Assembly: GCF_001579845.1 (NCBI RefSeq)
Contig: NZ_CP007440.1
Span: forward strand, 4,920,029-4,984,028
Direction of reading: 5' to 3'
Length of the DNA stretch: 64,000 nt
From: Rhodoplanes sp. Z2-YC6860
GTDB taxonomy: Bacteria > Pseudomonadota > Alphaproteobacteria > Rhizobiales > Xanthobacteraceae
Part shown: in pieces, positions 16,764 through 24,549 of the stretch
How the letters are laid out: each line of letters starts with the position of its first letter
How positions within the stretch are numbered: the first letter of the stretch is position 1
Position numbers and translations under genes: made by a program
Notes under the pieces: generated by a model
Seen by the model: only the letters and a program-made list of their open reading frames with translations
Database searches by the model: none
Told to the model about the DNA's origin: nothing

Positions 16764-17642
16764 ATGCGCTCTTTCCTCTTCATTCCCGGCGACAGCCCCA
16801 AGAAGCTCGAAAAGGGCCTGGGCAGCGGCGCCGACGCGCTGCTGCTCGACCTCGAGGATTCGATCTCGCCGCAGAACAAGGCCGCGGCGCGCGACACCAC
16901 GCTGGCCTTCCTCAAGGAGGCCGTGCCGGTCAAAGCGCGGCCGCGCATCTATGTGCGCATCAACGGCCTGCAGACCGGGCTCACCGACTCGGACCTCGAC
17001 GTCATCGTGGGCGGCAAGCCCGACGGCGTGATGTTTCCCAAGGCCGAAGGCGGCGCGGCGGTGACCCATTGCGACGCCAAGCTCGCGGCGCGCGAGGCCA
17101 TCCATGGGCTGCCGGACGGCGCGCTCGACATCATCGCCATCGCGACCGAGACCGCGCAGGCGATTTTCCTCGCCGGCACCTATGGCGGCTCAAGCAAGCG
17201 GCTCAAGGGTCTGACCTGGGGCGCGGAGGACCTGTCGGTGGAGCTTGGTGCGGAGGCGAACCGCGACCGCGATGGGCATTTCCTGGCGCCCTATCAGCTC
17301 GCCCGCAGCCTCTGCCTCGCCGGTGCCGCAGCCGCGCAGGTGCAGGCGATCGATACGGTTTATATCGACTTCCGTAACGAGGCGGGCCTGCGCCTCGAAT
17401 GCGAGGAAGCGCGGCGCGACGGCTTCACCGGCAAGATGGCGATCCATCCGGCGCAGGTCGCAGTGATCAACGAGGTGTTCACGCCGACCGCCGATGCGGT
17501 GAAGCGCGCCGAAGCCGTGATCGCGGCCTTTGCCGAGAACCCGGGCGCCGGCACCGTCGGCATCGGTGGCGTGATGTACGACCGCCCTCATCTCGAACGC
17601 GCGCGGCAATTGCTGGCGCGGGCGAAGGCATTTCAGAAATAG
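16764..17642 (+). CDS. HpcH/HpaI (CitE-like) CoA-ester lyase
   Basis: A 292-residue TIM-barrel lyase. It opens RSFLFIPGDSPKKLEKGL, with the Mg-binding acidic motif in LLLDLEDSISPQNK. The second metal residue is in IIAIATETAQAIF. LKGLTWGAEDLSVELGAEAN and GFTGKMAIHPAQVAVINEVF are typical of citrate lyase beta and malyl/methylmalyl/citramalyl-CoA lyases. No citrate lyase alpha or gamma genes are nearby, so a free-standing CoA-ester lyase is more likely. Together with the MaoC hydratase it suggests a dicarboxyl-CoA route. The ATG follows CGAGGTCC. Confidence 0.9.
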   Translation: MRSFLFIPGDSPKKLEKGLGSGADALLLDLEDSISPQNKAAARDTTLAFLKEAVPVKARPRIYVRINGLQTGLTDSDLDVIVGGKPDGVMFPKAEGGAAVTHCDAKLAAREAIHGLPDGALDIIAIATETAQAIFLAGTYGGSSKRLKGLTWGAEDLSVELGAEANRDRDGHFLAPYQLARSLCLAGAAAAQVQAIDTVYIDFRNEAGLRLECEEARRDGFTGKMAIHPAQVAVINEVFTPTADAVKRAEAVIAAFAENPGAGTVGIGGVMYDRPHLERARQLLARAKAFQK

Positions 17643-17651
17643 ACCACCGAC

Positions 17652-17757
17652 GTCATTCCGGGGCGCGCCGATAGGCGCGAACCCGGAATCCAGACGCGCA
17701 CGCACTTTCTCCTTGGCTGGATTCCGGGTTCGGCCCTTAGGGCCGCCCCGGAATGAC
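17652..17757. repeat. Nested palindromic intergenic element
   Basis: Two perfect nested inverted repeats are present. Outer arms are GTCATTCCGGGGCG (17652-17665) and CGCCCCGGAATGAC (17744-17757). Inner arms are CGAACCCGGAATCCA (17678-17692) and TGGATTCCGGGTTCG (17718-17732). A third palindrome GGCCCTTAGGGCC fills the right side. This is the layout of dispersed palindromic elements common between genes in Bradyrhizobium relatives. It lies between convergent genes (CitE-like and hisI) and may also terminate both. Confidence 0.8.
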
Positions 17758-17789
17758 CGCGGGGAGAGATCAATCCAACGTTGCGCGGC

Positions 17790-18230
17790 CTACTCAGGCT
17801 TGCTGTAAGTTTCGGCAGGATCGAAGGTCTTGGCAGCGTCCAGGAACTCGAGCGTGACGGCACCGACCTGCCGCAACGGTATCCCGCGATAAAAACAGGA
17901 CCGTCGGCCGGTGTGGCACGCGCCCGGTCCAGTCTGCTCGACCCTGATCCAGATCGCGTCCTGATCGCAATCGATCCGCATCTCGATGACGCGCTGGGTG
18001 TGGCCCGAGCTCTCGCCCTTCTTCCACAACGCGCGGCGCGAGCGAGAATAGTACCAGGCCTCGCCGGTCTCGATGGTGCGGCGCAACGCCTGCTCGTTCA
18101 TGTGCGCGACCATCAGCACCTCACCGGTCCAGGCGTCGGTCGCGACACAGGTCATGAGGCCGTCGGCGTCGAACTTGGGCATCAACGCCAAGCCCTCTTC
18201 AACAGCCTGCTTCGATGGGTTCTCGGGCAT
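17790..18230 (-). CDS. hisI: Phosphoribosyl-AMP cyclohydrolase
   Basis: A 146-residue HisI enzyme (third step of histidine synthesis) opening the adenine ring of phosphoribosyl-AMP. It reads [20 protein letters not shown], then [20 protein letters not shown]. The metal-binding [20 protein letters not shown] and RRSCFYR contain the Asp and Cys ligands. The length matches stand-alone HisI, without a HisE fusion. It follows folE on the same strand by 137 bases, the usual rhizobial neighbourhood. No other his genes are in the window. Confidence 0.95.
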   Translation of the reverse strand: MPENPSKQAVEEGLALMPKFDADGLMTCVATDAWTGEVLMVAHMNEQALRRTIETGEAWYYSRSRRALWKKGESSGHTQRVIEMRIDCDQDAIWIRVEQTGPGACHTGRRSCFYRGIPLRQVGAVTLEFLDAAKTFDPAETYSKPE

Positions 18231-18312
18231 GATTCAGCAATCTGAAGGTGAAGTATTTCGGGAAAGATAGCGCATTGCGGGCCGGCCTTCGAGCCGAAGC
18301 CTGGAGACGCGA

Positions 18313-18335
18313 ATGCCCGGCTCGGAGCCGGGCAT
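18313..18335. terminator. Short hairpin between folE and hisI
   Basis: ATGCCCGGCTC (18313-18323) and GAGCCGGGCAT (18325-18335) are perfect complements, folding with a small apical loop. It lies in the folE-hisI gap. No U-tract follows on either strand, so it could be a weak terminator or a processing hairpin. Confidence 0.4.
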
Positions 18336-18366
18336 CGCACGATTCAAATCAGCCAGATCGGCGCCG

Positions 18367-19026
18367 TTACCGCTGGCCTCCGCGCACCAACTGGATGAAG
18401 CGGACCTGTTCGTTCGTATCCTCACGGAAGGCGCCGCGGAATTGGGTCGTGACCGTGAGCGCGCCGGGCTTCTCCACGCCGCGCAGCGACATGCAGGTGT
18501 GCTCGGCCTCGATCATCACGGCGACGCCGCGGGGTTTGAGGATCTCCTCGATCGCGGTGGCGATCTGGGAGTTCATATGCTCCTGGGTCTGAAGCCGCCG
18601 CGCATAGACATCGACCAGGCGCGCAAGCTTCGAGAGGCCAACCACCTTGTCGACCGGCATATAGGCGACGTGCGCCTTGCCGGTGAATGGCATCATGTGA
18701 TGCTCGCAGGCCGAATTGAACGAGATGTCGCGCACCAGCACGAGATCGTCGTAGTTGCCGGTCTCCGAGAAGGTGCGCTCCAGCGCCTCAACCGGCGACT
18801 CGCGGTAGCCGCGATAAAGCTCTTCGTAGGCTCCGACCACGCGCTTGGGCGTGTCCAGCAAGCCTTCGCGGGCAGGATCGTCCCCGATATAGGCGAGCAG
18901 CGTCCGCACCGCGGATTCGGCCTGCTCGCGCGACGGGCGCGGGCTGACGGGATCTGGCGCTTTACGGACGTGGTCACTGAGTGGGGAATTGGAGCCCACG
19001 ACTGCGGGCTTAACGATGGCGTCCAT
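18367..19026 (-). CDS. folE: GTP cyclohydrolase I
   Basis: A 219-residue FolE (type IA) that converts GTP to dihydroneopterin triphosphate for folate. Zinc ligands lie in [20 protein letters not shown] (Cys, His) and [13 protein letters not shown] (Cys). [20 protein letters not shown] and [19 protein letters not shown] are family blocks. The N-terminus (about 30 residues) is a variable extension. GGAGAGACCG precedes the ATG. It is divergent from the IscU-like gene. Confidence 0.96.
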   Translation of the reverse strand: MDAIVKPAVVGSNSPLSDHVRKAPDPVSPRPSREQAESAVRTLLAYIGDDPAREGLLDTPKRVVGAYEELYRGYRESPVEALERTFSETGNYDDLVLVRDISFNSACEHHMMPFTGKAHVAYMPVDKVVGLSKLARLVDVYARRLQTQEHMNSQIATAIEEILKPRGVAVMIEAEHTCMSLRGVEKPGALTVTTQFRGAFREDTNEQVRFIQLVRGGQR

Positions 19027-19279
19027 CGGTCTCTCCGTTCGACCAGAGCCTGGTCAGGGCATTCCGCCGAGCCTGCTCCGGATGTGTCACCGGGGGGCCG
19101 CGTCGCTAACGCGCCCGGGCGTGCGGTCTAGCACGGCGGGCGCCTGAACGTCGCATTCCCTATGTGCATGGCTCATCCACCGGGAAGAGCCATCACCTCG
19201 CCGTTCCGTGAGCGTGAACCGCTCTTTCCGGAAGGGTTCGGTCGAGCCATATATAGAGCAACCCGCCCTGAGGATTGCA

Positions 19280-19726
19280 ATGCTGAACGAGGTCTACAAC
19301 CGCCGCATCCTGGAATTGGCGGGGGGGATTCCGCGTCTTGGCCGCCTTTCGGAGCCGGACGCTTCCGCGACCGCCCACTCCAAGCTCTGCGGCTCGACCG
19401 TCACGGTCGACCTGAAGATGGACGGCGACACCGTCACCGACTTCGCCCATGAGGTGAAGGCCTGCGCGCTGGGTCAGGCTTCGTCCTCGATCATGGCGAG
19501 CCATGTGGTTGGCTCGAAGGCCGCCGAACTGCGCGAGCTTCGCGACACCGTGCGAAAGATGCTCAAGGAGAACGGCGCCCCGCCCAAGGACGGCAAATGG
19601 GCCGACATCGCGGTGCTCGAACCGGTGCGCGATTACAAGGCGCGCCATGCTTCGACGCTGCTCACCTTCGACGCGGTGGTGGACGCCATCGGTCAGATCG
19701 AGAAGCGCAACGGCAAGGCGGGCTGA
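19280..19726 (+). CDS. IscU/NifU-N-like Fe-S scaffold protein, third Cys absent
   Basis: A 148-residue protein of the IscU-like fold, MLNEVYNRRILELAGGIPRL at the N-terminus. The first scaffold Cys is in HSKLCGSTVTVDL and the second in VKACALGQASSSIMASHVVG. Where canonical IscU has its third cluster Cys this protein reads YKARHASTLLTFDAV. There are only two cysteines overall. Rhizobial genomes commonly carry a gene of this type beside folE and yidD. It may be a carrier or divergent scaffold, not a full IscU. The ATG at 19280 follows GAGGATT. Confidence 0.85.
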   Translation: MLNEVYNRRILELAGGIPRLGRLSEPDASATAHSKLCGSTVTVDLKMDGDTVTDFAHEVKACALGQASSSIMASHVVGSKAAELRELRDTVRKMLKENGAPPKDGKWADIAVLEPVRDYKARHASTLLTFDAVVDAIGQIEKRNGKAG

Positions 19727-20018
19727 GGCTCGTGACATCCCGTGGGGCGGCACATGGCGGGCGGGCGCCATCGCCGCGGTGGCAAGCTTAGCTCCGGCCC
19801 TGCCGGCCCGGTCCAACGGCTGCGGCCGCGAAGCGGCCTCGATCCGCAAGGCCGAGCCCCGGCTCCCTCGCCTCGAGATTGCCCCTCCCGCCGACCAGCA
19901 GATCGTCTGCATCACGCTCGGGGGCTGAGCAGCCTGGTGTCGCGGTTCGCAAGTTCGCCGATATTATGGTGGGGAAGCCGGTTTTGTCTGATGCGGCCTC
20001 CAGAGTCGGTGAACGGTC

Positions 20019-20624
20019 ATGACAGTGGCGCTCCTTGTGAAGAATCTGAGCAGTGCCGTCGCCGGCCCATTTGAATTGAGCCTCGACAAAGGCACATGCG
20101 CCGCAATTACGGGCCCGTCGGGCTCCGGCAAGAGCGTCTTTCTCCGCATGATCGCCGATCTCGATCCGAATGACGGCGAGGTCTGGCTCAACGAGTCCGC
20201 ACGCGCCGCAATGCCCGCCCCGGCTTGGCGCAGGCAGGTCATGTACGTGCCGGCAGAATCCGGATGGTGGGCCAACACCGTCGTCCAACACTTTCCGGCC
20301 GACCAGCACGGCGAACTCACGGCCCTTGCCGCCCGCCTCGGCCTGCGCAGCGACATTCTCGATGCGCCGATACGAGAACTCTCCACCGGCGAGAAGCAAC
20401 GCTTGTCCTTGATCAGAGCCTTGCTGCTGCAATCGCCCGTCCTGCTCCTGGACGAGCCGACCGGTCCGCTGGATGAGGACTCCACGGCCGCGGTCGAGAC
20501 GATCCTGCGCGAGCGGATGGCGGGCGGCACATCCGTTGTTCTGGTCACGCACAATCCGAGCCAGGCCGATCGCCTCGGCCACCAACGCTACCGCATGGTG
20601 GCGCGCCGCCTGGAAAAGCCATGA
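20019..20624 (+). CDS. FetA/YbbL-type ABC transporter ATPase
   Basis: A 201-residue ATP-binding protein. Walker A is ITGPSGSGKSVFLRMIADLD, the signature is RELSTGEKQRLSLIRALLL, Walker B is PVLLLDEPTGPLDEDS, and the switch His is in VVLVTHNPSQ. It overlaps the permease gene by four bases (ATGA). The pair matches FetAB (YbbLM), described in E. coli as an iron exporter that relieves oxidative stress. Substrate assignment rests on this pairing. No iron-responsive box was recognised upstream. Confidence 0.85.
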   Translation: MTVALLVKNLSSAVAGPFELSLDKGTCAAITGPSGSGKSVFLRMIADLDPNDGEVWLNESARAAMPAPAWRRQVMYVPAESGWWANTVVQHFPADQHGELTALAARLGLRSDILDAPIRELSTGEKQRLSLIRALLLQSPVLLLDEPTGPLDEDSTAAVETILRERMAGGTSVVLVTHNPSQADRLGHQRYRMVARRLEKP

Positions 20625-21412
20625 ACCCGATTCTCCTGACGCCCCTGGACATATCGGTCGCCGCCACGCTCATCGTCCTCGATGCCGGCCTCTCGATCTG
20701 GCTCAATCTTCAGCTTCACGGGAAAATCATCATCGCCGCCGCGCGGATGGTGGTGCAGCTCGTTGCGATCGGCTACGTGCTGCGTTTCATCTTTTCGATG
20801 AACCATCCCGCTGTCACGCTGCTGCTCGTGGTGGTCATGGTGCTGGTCGCCGCGCGCGAGGTGGCGGCGCGCCCCGAGCACCGGCTCAAGGGACCATCCA
20901 ACTTCCTGATTGGATTTGTCAGCGTGGGCTTCGCCACATTCATCACGGCGGTCCTCGCCCTGACGACGGCGATCCGCCCCGATCCGTGGTTTGATCCGCA
21001 CTATGCGATCCCGCTGGCCGGAATCATCCTGGGCAATGTCTTGAATTCGGCGAGCCTGTCGCTCGACAGCTTCCTGTCGTCGGTGGGCCGGGAACGCCAA
21101 GCGATCGAGGCACGGTTGTGCCTCGGAGAACGCTACGGCGTTGCCACGGCGCCGATCGTGCGCGATGCCATCCGGCGGGGTCTTCTGCCGATCATCAATC
21201 AGATGTCGGCTGCGGGAATCGTAACGCTGCCGGGCATCATGACCGGACAAATTCTCGCCGGGCTCGACCCGCTTGAGGCGGTCAAATACCAGATTCTCTT
21301 GATGTTCCTGTTGTCCGGTGGCAGCGGATTGTCGGCGCTGGCCGTGTCCTATTTGGCCGCCTGGCGCCTCACGGACGAGCGCCAGCGACTTCGATTGGAT
21401 CGGTTGCGATAG
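20621..21412 (+). CDS. FetB/YbbM-type ABC transporter permease
   Basis: A 263-residue integral membrane protein with about six to seven helices. It opens LTPLDISVAATLIVLDAGLS and contains AARMVVQLVAIGYVLRFIF. The family core is YAIPLAGIILGNVLNSASLS, then EARLCLGERYGVATAPIVRD and the long motif around MSAAGIVTLPGIMTGQILAG. These match the UPF0014/FetB family. The start overlaps the ATPase stop, so the subunits are translationally coupled. It converges on the secreted ClpP-fold gene with a 54-base gap. Confidence 0.9.
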   Translation: MNPILLTPLDISVAATLIVLDAGLSIWLNLQLHGKIIIAAARMVVQLVAIGYVLRFIFSMNHPAVTLLLVVVMVLVAAREVAARPEHRLKGPSNFLIGFVSVGFATFITAVLALTTAIRPDPWFDPHYAIPLAGIILGNVLNSASLSLDSFLSSVGRERQAIEARLCLGERYGVATAPIVRDAIRRGLLPIINQMSAAGIVTLPGIMTGQILAGLDPLEAVKYQILLMFLLSGGSGLSALAVSYLAAWRLTDERQRLRLDRLR

Positions 21413-21466
21413 GCTTTAGCCGCACCGTTCGTATTTGTGCTGACGTCAGCGTTCGGCTTCGGGGCT

Positions 21467-22771
21467 CTAACCGCCGCCCTGCTGGCGTGCGGCGGTCCGC
21501 GCGGTGTTGCGCATGCGCTGCTGGCTCGCAACCGCGGCGCAACCGGTCGACAGCGATGGCAGCACCCGGCTGATGCCGGCATTGCCGACGCGGATCACGG
21601 TCGAGGCGTCATTGCTCACCGTCTCGACCGTGAGCGAGCGGCCGTTGCGGTCGGCGAAGCTCTGCAGCACGTCGAGCGGGACGCGCCCGGTTGCGAGCGT
21701 CGCGAGCCCCGCCGCGCCGCCGCCTTGCGCCCTGTCCGCCGCGCGCGACGACACGACCTTGAGCGGAACCGAACGACCGACGATCGACAGATCGACCTCG
21801 GTGACCGCCGACGGAGTCTTGCCGCCCGACGCGCGGCGCTGCTCGGTGTAGGTCACCATCACGTCGCGGCCCTGCTCGCTGCAGGCAAACGCCAGATCGA
21901 AGGTGCCGAGGTCCTCGCCCTCAACAGTCAGCGGATGGCTGCGGCCAAGCGCCGGACGGCTGTCGCCCGCGAGCATCGCCCAGGCGCGACTGTTGACGGT
22001 CGCGCGGGCGCCGCTCGACAGCGCCACCGAATTGGTGGTCGGGCCCGCGTTCGTGTCGCTGGAATCGCCCGAGGTCGTCGTCATCTTCATGCTGCGCAAC
22101 TCATCGCGCGACAGCTGCCGCATCGGCTCCCACGGCGGAATCTTCAGCGCGATCTCCAAGAGGTCGACGCTGCCGCCCATCTCGAAGGTGTATTGCGCAA
22201 GCCGTCCGATGTCGCGCTGGACCACCACGAGGTCCTCCGCCGAATAGTTCGCCGCGGTCGGATCGTCTCTGCGGTCGCCGAGCCAGATCTGGTGAACCAT
22301 GACGCGTGCTTCGGCCGGCACCTGGCGCTCGACACCGGCGAGCAGCAGGAAGGCGCACATCGACTCGCAGAAGGCGCGCGGCTGGAGCTTGGCGCGCTTG
22401 CGGCCGCCATCGTTCGCCGAAAGATCGACCGTGCGGCCGACCGTGGTGATCATGCCAAGTTTGCGGATCGCGCGGCCGAGCGAGAGTGCGCCGAGCACCG
22501 AGCCGCCGTCGGAGTCGAGCGCGATCGTCATGCCATCGAGATTGCGGGTCTTGGCGAAGGCCTCGAAGTCCTTCGGCGTGTCGGCGGTGATGGCGCCACT
22601 TGCGGAAATCCAGGTGCGGCACTTGTCGCCGCAGGTTTGAGCCGGACCTTCGGTCCATTGCTCGAACTGCATGGGCAGCGACCGCGAGTCAGGTGCGGCA
22701 GAAAGTTGCGGACTGGAAGCGAAGAGCATGCCGGCGGCCACCGCGCCCACGGCGGAAGCAAGTCGATTCAT
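21467..22771 (-). CDS. Secreted ClpP-fold (COG3904-like) protein
   Basis: A 434-residue exported protein; the signal peptide ends FASSPQLSAAP. The first half resembles ClpP/crotonase-fold periplasmic proteins. TIALDSDGGSVLGALSLGRA gives the oxyanion-type loop, CESMCAFLLLAGVERQVPAE gives a candidate nucleophile Ser, and RVMVHQIWLG gives a candidate His. The second half (after about residue 240) is beta-rich with no clear family. Prediction: a periplasmic peptidase-like protein; catalysis is unproven. It faces the fetAB-like genes tail to tail. Confidence 0.7.
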   Translation of the reverse strand: MNRLASAVGAVAAGMLFASSPQLSAAPDSRSLPMQFEQWTEGPAQTCGDKCRTWISASGAITADTPKDFEAFAKTRNLDGMTIALDSDGGSVLGALSLGRAIRKLGMITTVGRTVDLSANDGGRKRAKLQPRAFCESMCAFLLLAGVERQVPAEARVMVHQIWLGDRRDDPTAANYSAEDLVVVQRDIGRLAQYTFEMGGSVDLLEIALKIPPWEPMRQLSRDELRSMKMTTTSGDSSDTNAGPTTNSVALSSGARATVNSRAWAMLAGDSRPALGRSHPLTVEGEDLGTFDLAFACSEQGRDVMVTYTEQRRASGGKTPSAVTEVDLSIVGRSVPLKVVSSRAADRAQGGGAAGLATLATGRVPLDVLQSFADRNGRSLTVETVSNDASTVIRVGNAGISRVLPSLSTGCAAVASQQRMRNTARTAARQQGGG

Positions 22772-23058
22772 TCAAATCCCCCTGCGTCAGGCTCCATGCC
22801 CGAGCGACCCCCTTTTACGACTCTGCAATCCGCGGGAGTTTTCCCCGCGTTATTGCCTACGCTGGTTATGCAAGTGACGGACCGAATCAGGTTGCTTCAC
22901 TGTTATACGCAGACCGATTCCGGTCTAGTGCAAACGGGCAACGCCAAATGATCGCGTGCCGGCAAGGTGATGTCTGGGAATGATGACGTAATCAAGGAAC
23001 GGTCAGCTTTTATGCTGGCAAAATAGCGTTTTATACGTAGTTGTCCGTATCGGGTTCC

Positions 23059-23403
23059 ATGCGGGAGATGTCTCCGGTGATCGATCCGGCTTCATTGTGG
23101 CGCAACGTCGCGCGAGTTCCACGGCTCCTCGGCCGCGGGCTCGTCAAACTCTACCGCTACACGCTCTCACCGCTCGTCGGGTTCCATTGCCGCTACCTGC
23201 CGACCTGCTCTGACTATGCCGATCAGGCGCTGGAGCGGCACGGACTGTGGGCCGGCGGCTGGATGACACTCGCGCGGCTCATGCGGTGCCATCCTTGGGG
23301 CCATTCGGGACTGGATTTTGTCCCGGCTGTCCCACCCGCGGACGCGCGCTGGTACCTGCCGTGGCGCTACGGCTGCTGGCATGGAACCAACGCAACGCCT
23401 TGA
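23059..23403 (+). CDS. yidD: YidD membrane-insertion efficiency factor
   Basis: A 114-residue YidD protein. Family blocks are RGLVKLYRYTLSPLVGFHCR, YLPTCSDYADQALERHGLW, and RLMRCHPWGHSGLDFVP. The three conserved cysteines and the amphipathic N-terminal helix are present. YidD assists YidC-dependent insertion at the inner membrane. Its normal partners (rpmH, rnpA, yidC) are not adjacent; proximity to thrS is a rhizobial arrangement. The ATG at 23059 is used; another at 23068 is possible. Confidence 0.93.
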   Translation: MREMSPVIDPASLWRNVARVPRLLGRGLVKLYRYTLSPLVGFHCRYLPTCSDYADQALERHGLWAGGWMTLARLMRCHPWGHSGLDFVPAVPPADARWYLPWRYGCWHGTNATP

Positions 23404-23414
23404 AGGCGCCGCGC

Positions 23415-24389
23415 TCAGCCGTCGAACTTCAGGTTCCGCTCCCGGATCACAGTCGTGAACAGCCGCATGTCAGACTCGATCTGCCGCGTCATCGCGTCAG
23501 GCGTGCCGGGGCCGGGCTTGAAACCCATGGCGTTGAAGGCACGGATCGCGGCGTCCGTGCGCAGCGTTGCGCTGAGCGCGCCGGAAAGCCTGGCCACGAC
23601 GGCGGGCGGCGTGCCCTTCGGCGCCAGGAGCCCATTCCAACCCGGCACCACGAAATCCTTGAGCCCAAGCTGCGTCAGCGGCTTGATGCCCGGAAGGTTG
23701 AACCACTCCTCCGCCGAGGTGACGCCGAGCCCCACCACGCGATCCTCGTCGATCAACGGCTTCGCGGTGGTGAGGAACATCAGATCGATGCGGCCGGCGA
23801 CCAGATCGATAATCGACGGAGCCTCGCCGCGGTACGGCACGTGAGTGAGGTCGATACCGGCCGCGCCCTTCAGCATCTCGTCGATCAGATGATGCGCCGA
23901 GCCGATGCCGACGCTGCCGATCTTGAGTTCGCCCGGCTTGGCCTTCGCCAGCGTCACCATCTCGGCAAAGGTCTTCACGCCGAGTTGTTTGCTGGCGCAG
24001 AGCGCATAGACGCTGTTGCCGGTCTCGCCGATCGGCGCGAAGTCACGAAGCAGATCGACATTTGCGTCGGGCTTCACTGCCGCGTTGGTGGTGTGCGGAC
24101 TCGCGGCTTGAAGAAGCGTGTAGCCGTCGGGCTCGGCCTGCTTGAGCCGCATGGCGCCGACCTGGCCGGCTGCGCCGCCGACGTTCTCGACGATAAGCGG
24201 CTGGCCGAGCGCCTTCTCGATGCCGACCTGTACGATCCGCACCGCGCTGTCGGCGGGCCCGCCTGCCGGAAACGGCACGATGACCTTGATCGGCTTGGTG
24301 GGGAATGTTTGCGCGAACGAGGCGCGCGGTAGCGCCGATGCAGCCAGCGCCGCGCCCGCTTGAAACAAGAAGCCCCGGCGATCCGTCAT
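23415..24389 (-). CDS. TTT (TctC/Bug) substrate-binding protein with Tat-type signal
   Basis: A 324-residue periplasmic binding protein. The N-terminus MTDRRGFLFQAGAALAASAL has the twin-arginine RRxFL pattern, so export by Tat is likely. The mature start TFPTKPIKVIVPFPAGGPAD and IVENVGGAAGQVGAMRLKQA are Bug-family marks; VPYRGEAPSIIDLVAGRIDL forms the second lobe. No TctA/B partners are present. It is inserted between yidD and thrS and faces yidD tail to tail with 11 bases between stops. The start follows GGAGGGTG. Confidence 0.9.
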   Translation of the reverse strand: MTDRRGFLFQAGAALAASALPRASFAQTFPTKPIKVIVPFPAGGPADSAVRIVQVGIEKALGQPLIVENVGGAAGQVGAMRLKQAEPDGYTLLQAASPHTTNAAVKPDANVDLLRDFAPIGETGNSVYALCASKQLGVKTFAEMVTLAKAKPGELKIGSVGIGSAHHLIDEMLKGAAGIDLTHVPYRGEAPSIIDLVAGRIDLMFLTTAKPLIDEDRVVGLGVTSAEEWFNLPGIKPLTQLGLKDFVVPGWNGLLAPKGTPPAVVARLSGALSATLRTDAAIRAFNAMGFKPGPGTPDAMTRQIESDMRLFTTVIRERNLKFDG

Positions 24390-24549
24390 CTGCGCACCCT
24401 CCCCGTTTGACGCGAGGTTCGCACTGCCCCGGCAGCGTTTCAATGCGGGTCGGGCTCGGGCGCAAGGTTGCCTTCTGGCGCAAGCTGTCTTATTTCCGGG
24501 CTGCGCTTACCTGCATTCGTAGGCAGCGAGTGAGCAAAAGGAGCATGGA

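Noticed and set aside
21437-22951. 504-codon open frame on the plus strand opposite the ClpP-fold gene
   Set aside because: Arg/Ala-rich translation with no signature, no ribosome site, and antisense to a protein with signal peptide and conserved motifs.
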